Shown piece by piece: positions 25,478 to 33,955 of a DNA stretch of 64,000 nt. The translations under genes and the position numbers were made by a program. The DNA is from Bariatricus massiliensis. GTDB lineage: Bacteria > Bacillota > Clostridia > Lachnospirales > Lachnospiraceae. The notes under the pieces are model-generated. The model saw nothing but the letters and a program-made list of their open reading frames with translations, had not been told where the DNA came from and did no database searches. Every line of letters begins with the position of its first letter. The first letter of the stretch is position 1. The stretch is taken from positions 684,986 through 748,985 of the forward strand of contig NZ_LT574838.1 in NCBI RefSeq assembly GCF_900086725.1. Reading direction: 5' to 3'.

Positions 25478-28400
25478 TTACTCCACGCTCTTCAAGGACT
25501 CAACCATGTCAATACGCCTGAGCTTAAAGAACATTACCCAGTTGACAAAGAGTGAGAATCCCACGGTGAAAAGCAGGCTGTATACATAGCTTGGCCAGTG
25601 GATGTCGCGCCCGAACATGGCTTCATTTACTTCTACCGTCACAACTACGAACTGCAGGAGAATCTTGCCCAGTCCCATTCCGGCCAGCGCCCCGATCAGT
25701 GTGAGCAGAATATTCTCCCGGTAAACGTAGGACGCGACTTCTATATCATAAAAGCCCAGCACTTTAATAGTCGCAAGTTCTCTCTTTCTCTCAGTTATAT
25801 TGATATTATTCAAATTATAGAGAACAACGAATGCCAGCATTCCGGCGGAAATAATCAACACCACGATCACAAGATTCAGGCTTCGGAGCATATCATCCAT
25901 CCGCTCTTCCAGACTACTTGTATAGCTTACATTCAGCACATTATCATAATTGAGCAGATGTTCTCCCACATCCTCCGTCCGGTTCTCCTGACCTTCCTTC
26001 ATCATATAGAGAAGACTGTTGTCGCGGGCCGGCGCTCCGAACAGCTCTTCGTATAATTCCGGCGTTATGTATAGATAATGTCCGATATAATTTTCGCAGA
26101 CAGCGCCGATTGTTACTTCCCGTTCTCCCCGGTCCTCATCTTTGATAGTAATCTTGTCTCCGGCCTTCACGTCCAAAAGCTGTGACATCTTCTCCGTCAG
26201 AATCACCTGATCCTTCTCCAAAGAATACACGTCATCGCTTGTTCTGCTTCCAAAGTTTACAAGCTTTTCGAATTCTTCCACATTCTGAGGGACGGTCAGA
26301 TACAGGCTCTCCTCCGCCTTATCCGACTTCGCCTTAATCTTCTGCATCCTCGCCTGTGTATACTTGGAAACAGCATTCTGATTTTTCATGTAGCTGAGGA
26401 TTTCCTCCCGCTCCTCACCGGTGATCGCGTCGTCAAAATAGACTGACGCATCGTAGAACTGTATCTTTTCGTACTGTATCTCCACAATCTCAAAAATACA
26501 GTCTTTCAGTCCGAAGCCTACCAGCATAAGCGCCATACATCCTCCGATTCCAAAAACAGTCATAAAAAACCGCTTTTTATACCGGATAAGATTACGAATG
26601 GATGACTTCCAGATAAAGCTCAGCCGCTTCCAAACCGGCTTCACACGCTCCAGAAGAATCCGTTTCCCCTGCTTCGGGGAGGGCGGCCTCATCAATTCTG
26701 CGGGCTGGGACGCCAGCTCTTTATAACAGGAAAGTACCGTTGCCAGAAGTGTGCAGAGCACCGCCAGCGCCGTGGCCTGTACCGCGTATTCCAAATGGTA
26801 GGGAACCAGAATATCCGGTATATGCTGGTACATAATCTTATATGCGTAAATGATAATGAACGGAAATACCTTCTCCCCCACAAGCACTCCGAAGACACTT
26901 CCGCCAAAGGTAGCTAAAAGTGCGTAGTAGATATATTTCTTGGCAATCAAAAGCTTGCTGTAACCGAGCGCCTTCATTGTGCCGATCTGCACCCTCTGCT
27001 CCTCCACCATTCTTGTCATGGTCGTGAGGCTTATCAGCGCCGCCACCAAGAAAAACAGCACCGGGAACACTCTCCCTATGGAGCGCATCCTGTCTGCATT
27101 TTCACCATATCCCTTGTATTCTTCCAGCGCGTCCTCCCGGTTCTGTACATACCACTTGGGATTCTCTATCTTCTCTATCTCCGCCTTGGCATCCGCGATA
27201 TCCTGCTTTGCCTCCGTAAGCTTCGCCTCGCCGTCTGCAATCTGCTCCTCACCGTCCGCAATCTGGGCTGCGGCATCAATGACAGCCTGCTCATATTCCG
27301 AGCGTCCGTCCTGCAGCTCCTGCTCTCCGGACGCCAGTTGATTCTTCCCGTCTTCCAACGTCTGCTCTTTTCCCCGCACCGTCGCCCACGCCGCATCGAT
27401 CTGCCGCTGTCCGTCGTCGATCTGTGCTTTAGCCCGCGCAAGCTGGTTCTTTGCCTCCACAAGCTGGCTCTTGCCATCCGCGATCTGCTGTCCTGCTGCC
27501 AACAGCTCCTGCTCCTTAGCCAACAGACCTTCCTCTGTTTTCAACAGTTCCTGCTCATTGTTGAGAATCTCTTGATATTGCGTATCCAGCTTCGCCTTTG
27601 TAGCCTCCAGCTCCTTCTTTTGGTCCAGAAACTCCTCCGACTTTAAATAAGCGTCCAATTCAGCCTGTGTGGCAAACCCGGCCGCCTGCATCTGGACGGT
27701 CAGCTCGCCCTGCTTCGCTTCAAGCCCCGCTTTCGTGTCCTCCAGCCCCTTCTTTGTGGCTTTCAGATTTTCCCAATCCACAAGAAACTGCTTCTCTTCC
27801 TCCGTCCGCTCTGCTTCCGGGATGAGAGAAATCCGCTCATACTCAGGTTTCTTTTCTAAGAGGGATTGTTCGGCCGCCCCGATAGCATTGGCCACATCCG
27901 TAATTCCCTTTTCCACCTCAATAAGACCGCTGTTCAGCGACTCCAATTGTGTAATCTGTGTCAGCCCTTCCTCAATGGGCGCAAGATACTGTTCTATCGT
28001 CTGCTTCCCTTGCGCAATTTCTTCCTTCCTTTTTGCTATTTCCTCCTTGCCGGAAATAATCAATGGCATATACTGGGCATAATTAGCCAAATACTCACTC
28101 TCGGCATTATCCAAATTGGTTTCGTTCTTCTTCACCTCCGCCAGACCGCTCTCGTAGTCCTTCCGTCCGCTGTCCAACGTGCTTTGCTGTGCCGCAAGCT
28201 GCTTCTTTCCCTCCGCCAGCTGGGCCTCACCGTCCTCAATCTGCTGTCTTGACGAGGCAAGCTGGGCTTCGCCGTCCTCCAGCTTCTTCCGTGCCGCCTG
28301 CAATTCTTTGGCAGCCGTACTCTTGGCATCCTCCAGCTCCTGCCTTGCATCCTCCAGCTTTCCGGACTCTTCCGCCAGTGTCTCCTCGGCATCTGTCACT

Positions 28401-29188
28401 TCCTCGCTGGCTTCATCCACAATATTCTGTCTGCGGATACTGCATTGCTGCTCTTTGATATCCTCAAGCGCGGCCACGGCTGCATCCGACAGCTCGTTGA
28501 ACTTATCCGTATACGCGATTTCACGGCCCGCGTCCTCCACCCGGACATAGGCTTCTGTGAATACATCCATATCGAAGGACTCCTTGCTCACCACGACAAA
28601 ACCGCTCACTTCGCCGTTTCCTATAGTGCTGTTCCCGCGCCCGAAGGAAATATAAAGGGGGCTGTTGCCGAATCCTACTATGGTAAACGTATCGGTGACA
28701 AGACTCTCCTTCAAGTCTTCACCATTTCCTGAGCGGAATGTAATCTTATCACCAATCTTATAATCTCCATAACCAAGAAAGTCCTCGTCAATCAGACATT
28801 CCCCCGCTTTTTCCGGAAGCCTGCCTTCACTGACCTGTACTTTATTAAAAGATTTCTCCATAGAAATCATGTGTACTACTTTTTCCGCATCCTCCACCGG
28901 GCACAATACATCCTTACTGTAGCTTCCTTCTACCTGCTCGATTCCGTCCACAGCCTGTATCGCGCGGATATCATCCTCCGTAAGTCCCATAGTTCCCATC
29001 ACTTTAATATCCATCAGCTTCAGCTTATCAAAGTAAGAATCACCCGACAGCCTCATGCTGGGCTCGGAAGAACGGATTCCCGAATAGAAAGCTACGCCCA
29101 GAGCGACAATAAAAAAGATAGAGACAAAACGCCCCAGCGTCTTACGGATTTCCATATAAAAATCTTTCCGCAGCATATTTTTCTTCAT
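25478..29188 (-). CDS. Large FtsX-family ABC permease with coiled-coil ectodomain
   Basis: The 1236-aa protein has an N-terminal helix (MLRKDFYMEIRKTLGRFVSI), a first extracytoplasmic part, then a long helical stretch (about residues 245-700) built from degenerate heptad-rich repeats such as LEDGEAQLASSRQQIEDGEA, then two FtsX domains (QIGTMKALGYSKLLIAKKY; ELATIKVLGFYDIEVASYV). This layout is common in Clostridia next to a MacB-type ATPase; the coiled coil probably spans the cell wall, though substrate and mechanism are unknown. The ATG at 29188 lies 7 nt after the ATPase stop; a GTG is immediately upstream in frame. Translation is probably coupled. Confidence 0.9.
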   Translation of the reverse strand: MKKNMLRKDFYMEIRKTLGRFVSIFFIVALGVAFYSGIRSSEPSMRLSGDSYFDKLKLMDIKVMGTMGLTEDDIRAIQAVDGIEQVEGSYSKDVLCPVEDAEKVVHMISMEKSFNKVQVSEGRLPEKAGECLIDEDFLGYGDYKIGDKITFRSGNGEDLKESLVTDTFTIVGFGNSPLYISFGRGNSTIGNGEVSGFVVVSKESFDMDVFTEAYVRVEDAGREIAYTDKFNELSDAAVAALEDIKEQQCSIRRQNIVDEASEEVTDAEETLAEESGKLEDARQELEDAKSTAAKELQAARKKLEDGEAQLASSRQQIEDGEAQLAEGKKQLAAQQSTLDSGRKDYESGLAEVKKNETNLDNAESEYLANYAQYMPLIISGKEEIAKRKEEIAQGKQTIEQYLAPIEEGLTQITQLESLNSGLIEVEKGITDVANAIGAAEQSLLEKKPEYERISLIPEAERTEEEKQFLVDWENLKATKKGLEDTKAGLEAKQGELTVQMQAAGFATQAELDAYLKSEEFLDQKKELEATKAKLDTQYQEILNNEQELLKTEEGLLAKEQELLAAGQQIADGKSQLVEAKNQLARAKAQIDDGQRQIDAAWATVRGKEQTLEDGKNQLASGEQELQDGRSEYEQAVIDAAAQIADGEEQIADGEAKLTEAKQDIADAKAEIEKIENPKWYVQNREDALEEYKGYGENADRMRSIGRVFPVLFFLVAALISLTTMTRMVEEQRVQIGTMKALGYSKLLIAKKYIYYALLATFGGSVFGVLVGEKVFPFIIIYAYKIMYQHIPDILVPYHLEYAVQATALAVLCTLLATVLSCYKELASQPAELMRPPSPKQGKRILLERVKPVWKRLSFIWKSSIRNLIRYKKRFFMTVFGIGGCMALMLVGFGLKDCIFEIVEIQYEKIQFYDASVYFDDAITGEEREEILSYMKNQNAVSKYTQARMQKIKAKSDKAEESLYLTVPQNVEEFEKLVNFGSRTSDDVYSLEKDQVILTEKMSQLLDVKAGDKITIKDEDRGEREVTIGAVCENYIGHYLYITPELYEELFGAPARDNSLLYMMKEGQENRTEDVGEHLLNYDNVLNVSYTSSLEERMDDMLRSLNLVIVVLIISAGMLAFVVLYNLNNINITERKRELATIKVLGFYDIEVASYVYRENILLTLIGALAGMGLGKILLQFVVVTVEVNEAMFGRDIHWPSYVYSLLFTVGFSLFVNWVMFFKLRRIDMVESLKSVE

Positions 29189-29195
29189 CACATCA

Positions 29196-29900
29196 CTACC
29201 ATTCTATTGTTTCTACCGGAACCGGCTCTTTATTTTCAGTCATCTTTGAAACTTTTCCGTTCTTCATCTTGATAACCCGGTCGGCCATAGGCGCAATCGC
29301 CGAGTTATGAGTAATTAAAATCACTGTCATCCCCTGCTTCCGGCATGTGTCCTGCAGAAGCTTTAAAATGGCCTTGCCCGTATTATAGTCCAATGCGCCA
29401 GTAGGCTCGTCACAGAGCAGCAGCTTTGGATTCTTCGCGAGCGCTCTGGCGATAGACACCCTCTGCTGCTCCCCGCCGGAAAGCTGTGCCGGGAAGTTGT
29501 CAAATCTTTCCCCCAGCCCTACATCGGTGAGTACAGCCTCTGCATCCAAAGGATTCTTACATATTTGAAGCGCCAATTCTACATTTTCCAGAGCCGTCAG
29601 ATTGGGAATCAGGTTATAGAACTGAAACACAAAACCGATATCATCTCTCCGGTAAGAAGTCAGCTGTCTTGCATTGTATTTCGCCACATCCGAACCGTCA
29701 ATCCACACTTCTCCGCTGGTGGCCGTATCCATTCCTCCCAAAATGTTGAGAACTGTTGTCTTTCCTGCGCCGCTGGGCCCTACTACGACCGCAAACTCTC
29801 CCTTTTTTATCACAAAATCAATTCCGTCCGCGGCGGCGATATCTATCTCCCCCATATGATAAATCTTCCGCACGTCCCTAAGCTCTACAAATTCACCCAT
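29196..29900 (-). CDS. ABC transporter ATP-binding protein (MacB/LolD type)
   Basis: The 234-aa ATPase partners the 1236-aa permease. It has Walker A GPSGAGKTT, Q-loop FVFQFYNLIPN, signature LSGGEQQRVSIARAL, Walker B LLLCDEPTGALD and H-loop LITHN. The start (MGEFVELRDVRKIYHMGEI) follows GAGAGG. There is no other gene in the operon; I found no specific operator in the 137 bp up to the divergent acetyltransferase gene. Confidence 0.95.
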   Translation of the reverse strand: MGEFVELRDVRKIYHMGEIDIAAADGIDFVIKKGEFAVVVGPSGAGKTTVLNILGGMDTATSGEVWIDGSDVAKYNARQLTSYRRDDIGFVFQFYNLIPNLTALENVELALQICKNPLDAEAVLTDVGLGERFDNFPAQLSGGEQQRVSIARALAKNPKLLLCDEPTGALDYNTGKAILKLLQDTCRKQGMTVILITHNSAIAPMADRVIKMKNGKVSKMTENKEPVPVETIEW

Positions 29901-30037
29901 ATCTAAACCTCTCTATTAGAATATCGTTAATTCTGTCTCTTGTTTCTCAAAACTATATCTTCTATAATAAATATCTGTATAGTTATATATTAACATAATA
30001 ACATATGGTTAAAAGAAAACAAGAGAGGGATGAAAAT

Positions 30038-30535
30038 ATGGAAAATTTTAAAGTTGTTCCTGCGGCAACAGACAGCGCAGTCGGTGAAATAGCATCTCTG
30101 GCCGAGGTCATATGGCATGAGCATTTTACACCCATTATCGGTGAAGCGCAGGTCAGATATATGGTAGATAAATTCCAGTCTTTTCCGGCGCTAAAAGAAC
30201 AGATAGCCGGGGGCTATGAGTATTTCCAAATCTTCAACAATGATATCTTTTCCGGATATATCGGAATACACGAGGAAAACAATGAATTGTTCCTGAGCAA
30301 ACTATATCTGGCAAAGGAAAGCCGAGGCCAGCATCTCGCCACCAAAGCCTTCGACTTTCTCAAAAATCTATGCCGTGAGCGGGGGCTCGAGAAAATCTGG
30401 CTCACCTGCAATAAATATAATACCCATACTCTGGATGTATATCATCATCTCGGCCTGTCGACAACACGCACACAGGTCGCTGATATCGGAGAAGGCTACG
30501 TCATGGATGACTATATCCTTGAATATGAGATATAA
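30038..30535 (+). CDS. GNAT family N-acetyltransferase
   Basis: The 165-aa protein transfers an acyl group from acyl-CoA to an amine. The fold is indicated by ELFLSKLYLAKESRGQHLAT, where the ESRGQHLA segment is the R/QxxGxG/A-like pyrophosphate loop, and by IWLTCNKYNTHTLDVYHHLG, motif B with the conserved Asn and Tyr. I chose the ATG at 30038 because AGAGAGGG lies upstream; the in-frame ATG at 30005 has none. Substrate unknown. It is a lone gene, divergent from the ABC operon and followed by a long non-coding region. Confidence 0.88.
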   Translation: MENFKVVPAATDSAVGEIASLAEVIWHEHFTPIIGEAQVRYMVDKFQSFPALKEQIAGGYEYFQIFNNDIFSGYIGIHEENNELFLSKLYLAKESRGQHLATKAFDFLKNLCRERGLEKIWLTCNKYNTHTLDVYHHLGLSTTRTQVADIGEGYVMDDYILEYEI

Positions 30536-30651
30536 AACAAAATACATAGAATTCCCACCTAAATCCTCAGTCTTTTGTTTATTTTGATTTTTGATTGTGT
30601 TTTTGCACAAAATCATTATTCATTTTTTGTGTATTTTGTCTTTTTTGCGAA

Positions 30652-30680
30652 TTTACGAATCACTGGCACCATGGTATTAT
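30652..30680 (+). promoter_or_regulatory. Promoter-like sequence in non-coding region
   Basis: TTTACG (30652-30657), exactly 17 bp, then TATTAT (30675-30680). No convincing gene follows for over 500 bp, so if active it would make a non-coding transcript ending at the 30911-30965 hairpin. Confidence 0.35.
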
Positions 30681-30686
30681 AATATC

Positions 30687-30965
30687 AACTTGAAGATAAC
30701 TTACTAGATTACATAACACTTATATAACACGTTATCTTCTATCCATAGTGAGGCTGACATCTTAGTTTTAACATTATAATAATACGGCAGTCATTTTACA
30801 TCCTAGTCTTATACATCTTTGCGGCTGCCCCTCGCTTATCGGATTTTTAATTATGACGTTTTCAGTATTTTGATACTTTTTATTTTCATTTCTCCTTTAA
30901 TGAAATTATTAGAAAAAACAGCTTACAACATTTCCCCCGATTATATGTTGTAAGCTGTTTTTTCT
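30687..30965 (+). ncRNA. Candidate structured non-coding RNA
   Basis: The 708 bp from 30536 to 31243 hold no credible gene. Within it I see the promoter-like 30652-30680, a GAAGATAAC / GTTATCTTC pair (about 30693 and 30739), a stretch rich in short complementary blocks around 30750-30835, and a 21-bp terminal hairpin at 30911-30965. I cannot match it to a known RNA family. The rest, 30966-31243, contains the leader of the XRE gene and a short motif also found near 4453. Confidence 0.25.
30911..30965. terminator. 21-bp hairpin, probable terminator
   Basis: AGAAAAAACAGC... (30911-30931) is the exact reverse complement of 30945-30965, which ends CTGTTTTTTCT. A 13-nt C-rich loop joins the arms. 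It has T-rich ends in both directions, but the nearest gene on the plus strand ends 375 bp upstream, so what it terminates is unclear. Confidence 0.7.
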
Positions 30966-31243
30966 ATGTCTTGAGGAATGGAGAGGCAAAACTGATGGGA
31001 AAACAGAGGTGACGGGAACCAAGAAACGGCAAGCTTCCGCACACGGCACGTTTTTCAAAAAAGAAAATATCGACAATTGCATGTTTTAATAATTAGAAAA
31101 AGATAGAAAATTTACATACGAGTGTTATAATGTGTATATGGCACAAGTTGGAAGGCTGATTCTACCTAAATTCTCTAGATGGGGGCTGTTATTTTATAGA
31201 AAGAAAGGTTATTCTTCCATTATAATCGATGGAGGTGAAAAAA

Positions 31244-31708
31244 ATGAACCAATTAACTACGGGAAAATTCATTGCAGTAAAAAGGAAAGAAAGGAATATG
31301 ACGCAGGAACAGTTGGCGGAAAAGCTTGGTGTTTCTAATAAAACTGTTTCAAAATGGGAAACGGGCAAGTGTATGCCTGATTACAGTGTCGTGAAAAACT
31401 TGTGTGAAGAATTAGAAATCTCTGTCGCCGAACTGTTGGACGGTGAGAAGGCAGAGGAAAAAAGTGTCCGTTTATATGATGAAGAACAAATTATAGATTT
31501 GTTAAGGCGGACTCACGAACTAGAAAAACAAAAAAATCTGCTATATGGCATTCTGTTGATAATAATGGGCATTGCTTTGCTCTCACTCTCGTATATGATT
31601 GACGGCTCCGGTATAAAGGACTTCTTTTCTGGGCTGCTGCTAGGTTTATCAATCGGCGAAATGTTGATTGGTGTCTATATAATCGGCAGGAATATCGTAA
31701 GCCGGTAA
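31244..31708 (+). CDS. XRE-family regulator with C-terminal membrane segments
   Basis: The 154-aa protein has an N-terminal helix-turn-helix (GKFIAVKRKERNMTQEQLAE, then LGVSNKTVSKWETGKCMPDY), a short linker (EEQIIDLLRRTHELEKQ) and two C-terminal hydrophobic helices (about 100-118 and 128-147). I chose the ATG at 31244, preceded by GGAGGTG; the ATG at 31229 overlaps that site. Membrane-tethered Cro/CI-type proteins of this kind are common in Firmicutes and may sense membrane state; the target is unknown. It lies 41 bp before the alpha/beta hydrolase gene and may be co-transcribed with it. Confidence 0.88.
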   Translation: MNQLTTGKFIAVKRKERNMTQEQLAEKLGVSNKTVSKWETGKCMPDYSVVKNLCEELEISVAELLDGEKAEEKSVRLYDEEQIIDLLRRTHELEKQKNLLYGILLIIMGIALLSLSYMIDGSGIKDFFSGLLLGLSIGEMLIGVYIIGRNIVSR

Positions 31709-31749
31709 ATTCAACTTTTATAGATAATAAAGAAAGGGCCTGCCTATTA

Positions 31750-32682
31750 ATGAAATACAAAAATCTAATCAATCCCGAATTAAGACAAGCGGCAAGAAAG
31801 GTACCGTATAATAAGACAGTTATAAAGTGTGCCAATATCTATCAGACTATATCCTTTCACTTTACAAAGGTTCCTGAGGAAATTAATAATAGACCGATTA
31901 TTATTGAGGGATATAACGGACTAAAATTAAAAGTGGAAATATTTGAGCCGTCAAATATAAAAGAAAAACTTCCTTGTTTAATCTATATACATGGAGGCGC
32001 CTTCAGCTATAAGGCTTCATCCCACCACAAAAAGCTTGCGTGCGTCTATGCGGTGAAAGCAAAATGCAGGGTCTATTTCCCAGATTATCATTTGACACCT
32101 AAATATCCTTATCCAGCCGCATATAATGATGTTCTGTCATTATATAAATACATTATGGAAAATTCAGAAGAATTGGGAATTGACACTGAAAAGATTGGCT
32201 TGGCCGGAGATAGTGCCGGCGCGTTGCTGGCCGCGTCAATTTGTAATAATTATGAACAGGAAGATTTAAAACGGCCATGTATTCAAATGCTTGTATACCC
32301 TGTAACTGATGTGGCGATGCGGACGGACTCCATGAAAAAGTTTTCAGATACCCCAGTATGGAATTCCAAAAACAACAAACGGATGTGGTTATATTATTGT
32401 AAGAATTTAAACGCCGAAGAGACTTATAATGTTTCTCCGATGTACAGCCGCCTGCCTCAAATCATTCCGGATACATATATAGAAACTGCAGAATATGACT
32501 GTTTACATGATGAAGGCATTATATATGGAGAAAAACTGCGTGAAGCAGGGGCAAATGTAGAAATAAATGAAACAAGAGGAACCTTTCATGGATATGATTC
32601 CTCCTTAAATACGAAAATAGCAATTCGTAATATTGAAAAACGCATTTTATTTTTGAAAAAGGGATATACTTTCAATCGCTGA
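31750..32682 (+). CDS. Alpha/beta hydrolase, hormone-sensitive-lipase-like
   Basis: The 310-aa esterase-like protein has the oxyanion motif IYIHGGAFSY, the nucleophile elbow GLAGDSAGALLAA and a C-terminal GTFHGYD with the catalytic His; the acid is probably in ETAEYDCLHDEG. This is the HSL (Est/Aes) family, which hydrolyses short-chain acyl esters. No signal peptide is visible, so it should be cytosolic. The ribosome binding site is weak (AAGAAAGGG, 11 nt from ATG). It follows the XRE gene. Natural substrate unknown. Confidence 0.9.
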   Translation: MKYKNLINPELRQAARKVPYNKTVIKCANIYQTISFHFTKVPEEINNRPIIIEGYNGLKLKVEIFEPSNIKEKLPCLIYIHGGAFSYKASSHHKKLACVYAVKAKCRVYFPDYHLTPKYPYPAAYNDVLSLYKYIMENSEELGIDTEKIGLAGDSAGALLAASICNNYEQEDLKRPCIQMLVYPVTDVAMRTDSMKKFSDTPVWNSKNNKRMWLYYCKNLNAEETYNVSPMYSRLPQIIPDTYIETAEYDCLHDEGIIYGEKLREAGANVEINETRGTFHGYDSSLNTKIAIRNIEKRILFLKKGYTFNR

Positions 32683-32700
32683 CAAGGGTGGGCGGTTCTG

Positions 32701-33180
32701 TTACTTTATGCTTTTATTCAGATTTTTATAATGTTCCAGATGGATTCCAATGTGTCCGATTCCTAGAACAAGCACGGCAATCAGCATCCAGACCACCTTT
32801 CCGTATATTCCTAGTAAAAGGAATGCCATCACAGGTAATGTTGCCCCCGCAAGTGGAATACACATAATACCGGTATAAAAATCTTTCAGTTTCCGTTCAC
32901 TGCGAAAGTATCTTATCCACCAAATCTCATATAAAATCATCAGAGCGATTGCTGCGGCTAACCACCATGTCCATACCGTTAAACCGTGAAAATTAAAATC
33001 CGAAAATATTAACGAACAGCAGCAGACCAGCACTTCACCAACCCGCTCAAACAAAGCTAAAACCTTATTTTCCCCATCAGCAGAATAACCCTCCGGCATT
33101 TTCTTTGTCCAAATAATGTTCGGTATAAATAACATAAGCAAAAAAACAAGTCCAATATACGAAAAACCAAAATGTCCCAT
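32701..33180 (-). CDS. Small polytopic membrane protein, unknown
   Basis: The 159-aa product has about five hydrophobic segments (start GFSYIGLVFLLMLFIPNIIW; later GLTVWTWWLAAAIALMILYE and LLLGIYGKVVWMLIAVLVLG) and ends in a His-containing tail (IGIHLEHYKNLNKSIK). GGAGGTG precedes the ATG. I do not recognise the family beyond a general integral membrane protein. It lies 41 bp downstream of the small ferredoxin-like-fold gene and is probably co-transcribed with it. Confidence 0.8.
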   Translation of the reverse strand: MGHFGFSYIGLVFLLMLFIPNIIWTKKMPEGYSADGENKVLALFERVGEVLVCCCSLIFSDFNFHGLTVWTWWLAAAIALMILYEIWWIRYFRSERKLKDFYTGIMCIPLAGATLPVMAFLLLGIYGKVVWMLIAVLVLGIGHIGIHLEHYKNLNKSIK

Positions 33181-33221
33181 ATCGCCACCTCCATCAAAAA
33201 GAGCCAGAAAACAAGCCGTTT

Positions 33222-33575
33222 TTAGTAAATACGTCCCCCAAGCAATTTATCGTGGGGAGATATCAGGCAACGATTAAGCTCTTTCTCATATCTTTCATAA
33301 AGTACTTTCAAAGCTTTTCCATAATTCTCCTTTGTGTCAAATTCCCAAACAAGAGCATACTTTACGCATTTTACGATCTTAGTGAGTTTGTGAGGCGGAA
33401 GTCCCTCCCTAATCTGCGCATAGTCAATATTGTATTCCCTTTTGACATATTTCAAATCCAAAAGTCCTGTCTGTTCCTTTTGAGTGGCAACAACCTCATT
33501 AAGCAAGTTTTCAAATTCTTCAACCTTTGTTGGCTTTACCTGATATATTGCAATCTCAATAAAACTATTATCCAT
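33222..33575 (-). CDS. Small protein, possible dimeric alpha/beta-barrel (ABM-like)
   Basis: The 117-aa product starts MDNSFIEIAIYQVKPTKVEE and continues with a helix (EFENLLNEVVATQKEQTGLL) and strand (DLKYVKREYN). This beta-alpha-beta start is what antibiotic-biosynthesis-monooxygenase-like and related dimeric barrel proteins look like. No catalytic residues can be assigned. GGAGAAAG precedes the ATG. The stretch 33576-33955 behind it is non-coding and holds the long inverted repeat. Confidence 0.65.
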   Translation of the reverse strand: MDNSFIEIAIYQVKPTKVEEFENLLNEVVATQKEQTGLLDLKYVKREYNIDYAQIREGLPPHKLTKIVKCVKYALVWEFDTKENYGKALKVLYERYEKELNRCLISPHDKLLGGRIY

Positions 33576-33653
33576 TCAACTTTCTCCAATCCCTATGTTT
33601 GATAAAAATTATATCAAGAATCCAGCCCCCATTCAACCCCGCAGAACAACGTA

Positions 33654-33728
33654 CAACACACAATATCGAGTCATCCCTTAACTGCGATGTCCTTACCTCT
33701 GGAACATTCTTCAACACACAATGTCGAG
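33654..33728. repeat. Direct repeat pair, 17 bp
   Basis: CAACACACAAT-A/G-TCGAG occurs at 33654-33670 and 33712-33728 (16 of 17 identical, 58-bp period), next to the long inverted repeat. It looks like part of the same degenerate intergenic element. Confidence 0.6.
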
Positions 33729-33746
33729 GATTTCCGTCTTGAATAG

Positions 33747-33940
33747 TATAAGAAAAACAGGGAAAGATTTCCGTACACGGCGTTAAGTGGAGAGTCCCCG
33801 ATACACTGTCCGAAGTTCTTGAATCGTCGAGAATGGAGTCCCCTTGGACAATATTCTCGAGGATTCTAGTAATTCGTGACCGGGATTGGGGAATCGGGAA
33901 CGTGCCGTGGTAGGAAAACTTTCCCTGTTTTTCGTATCCT
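33747..33940. repeat. Long imperfect inverted repeat (about 190 bp)
   Basis: The outer arms contain GAAAAACAGGGAAAG (33752-33766) and its exact complement CTTTCCCTGTTTTTC (33919-33933). Pairing continues inward through TTCCGTACACGGC / GCCGTGGTAGGAA, GAGTCCCCGAT / ATTGGGGAATC and TTGAATCGTCGAGAAT / ATTCTCGAGGATTCTA, so most of the element could fold into one long hairpin. No ORF is inside. It may be a MITE-like palindromic repeat or a structured RNA; it lies at the 3' end of gatB. Confidence 0.65.
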
Positions 33941-33955
33941 AGTCTAGAAATCCCC

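Noticed and set aside
27150..28450. Tandem repeats or a repeat array
   Set aside because: The periodic DNA reflects heptad repeats of the coiled-coil permease domain; units are degenerate and in frame, with no constant repeat and spacer.
30687..30965. 6S RNA
   Set aside because: The region has promoter and terminator-like ends and some pairing, but I could not build the long rod with central bubble that defines 6S RNA.
33650..33945. CRISPR array or complete insertion sequence
   Set aside because: Only two direct-repeat copies, no regular spacers, and no transposase frame inside or beside the palindrome.
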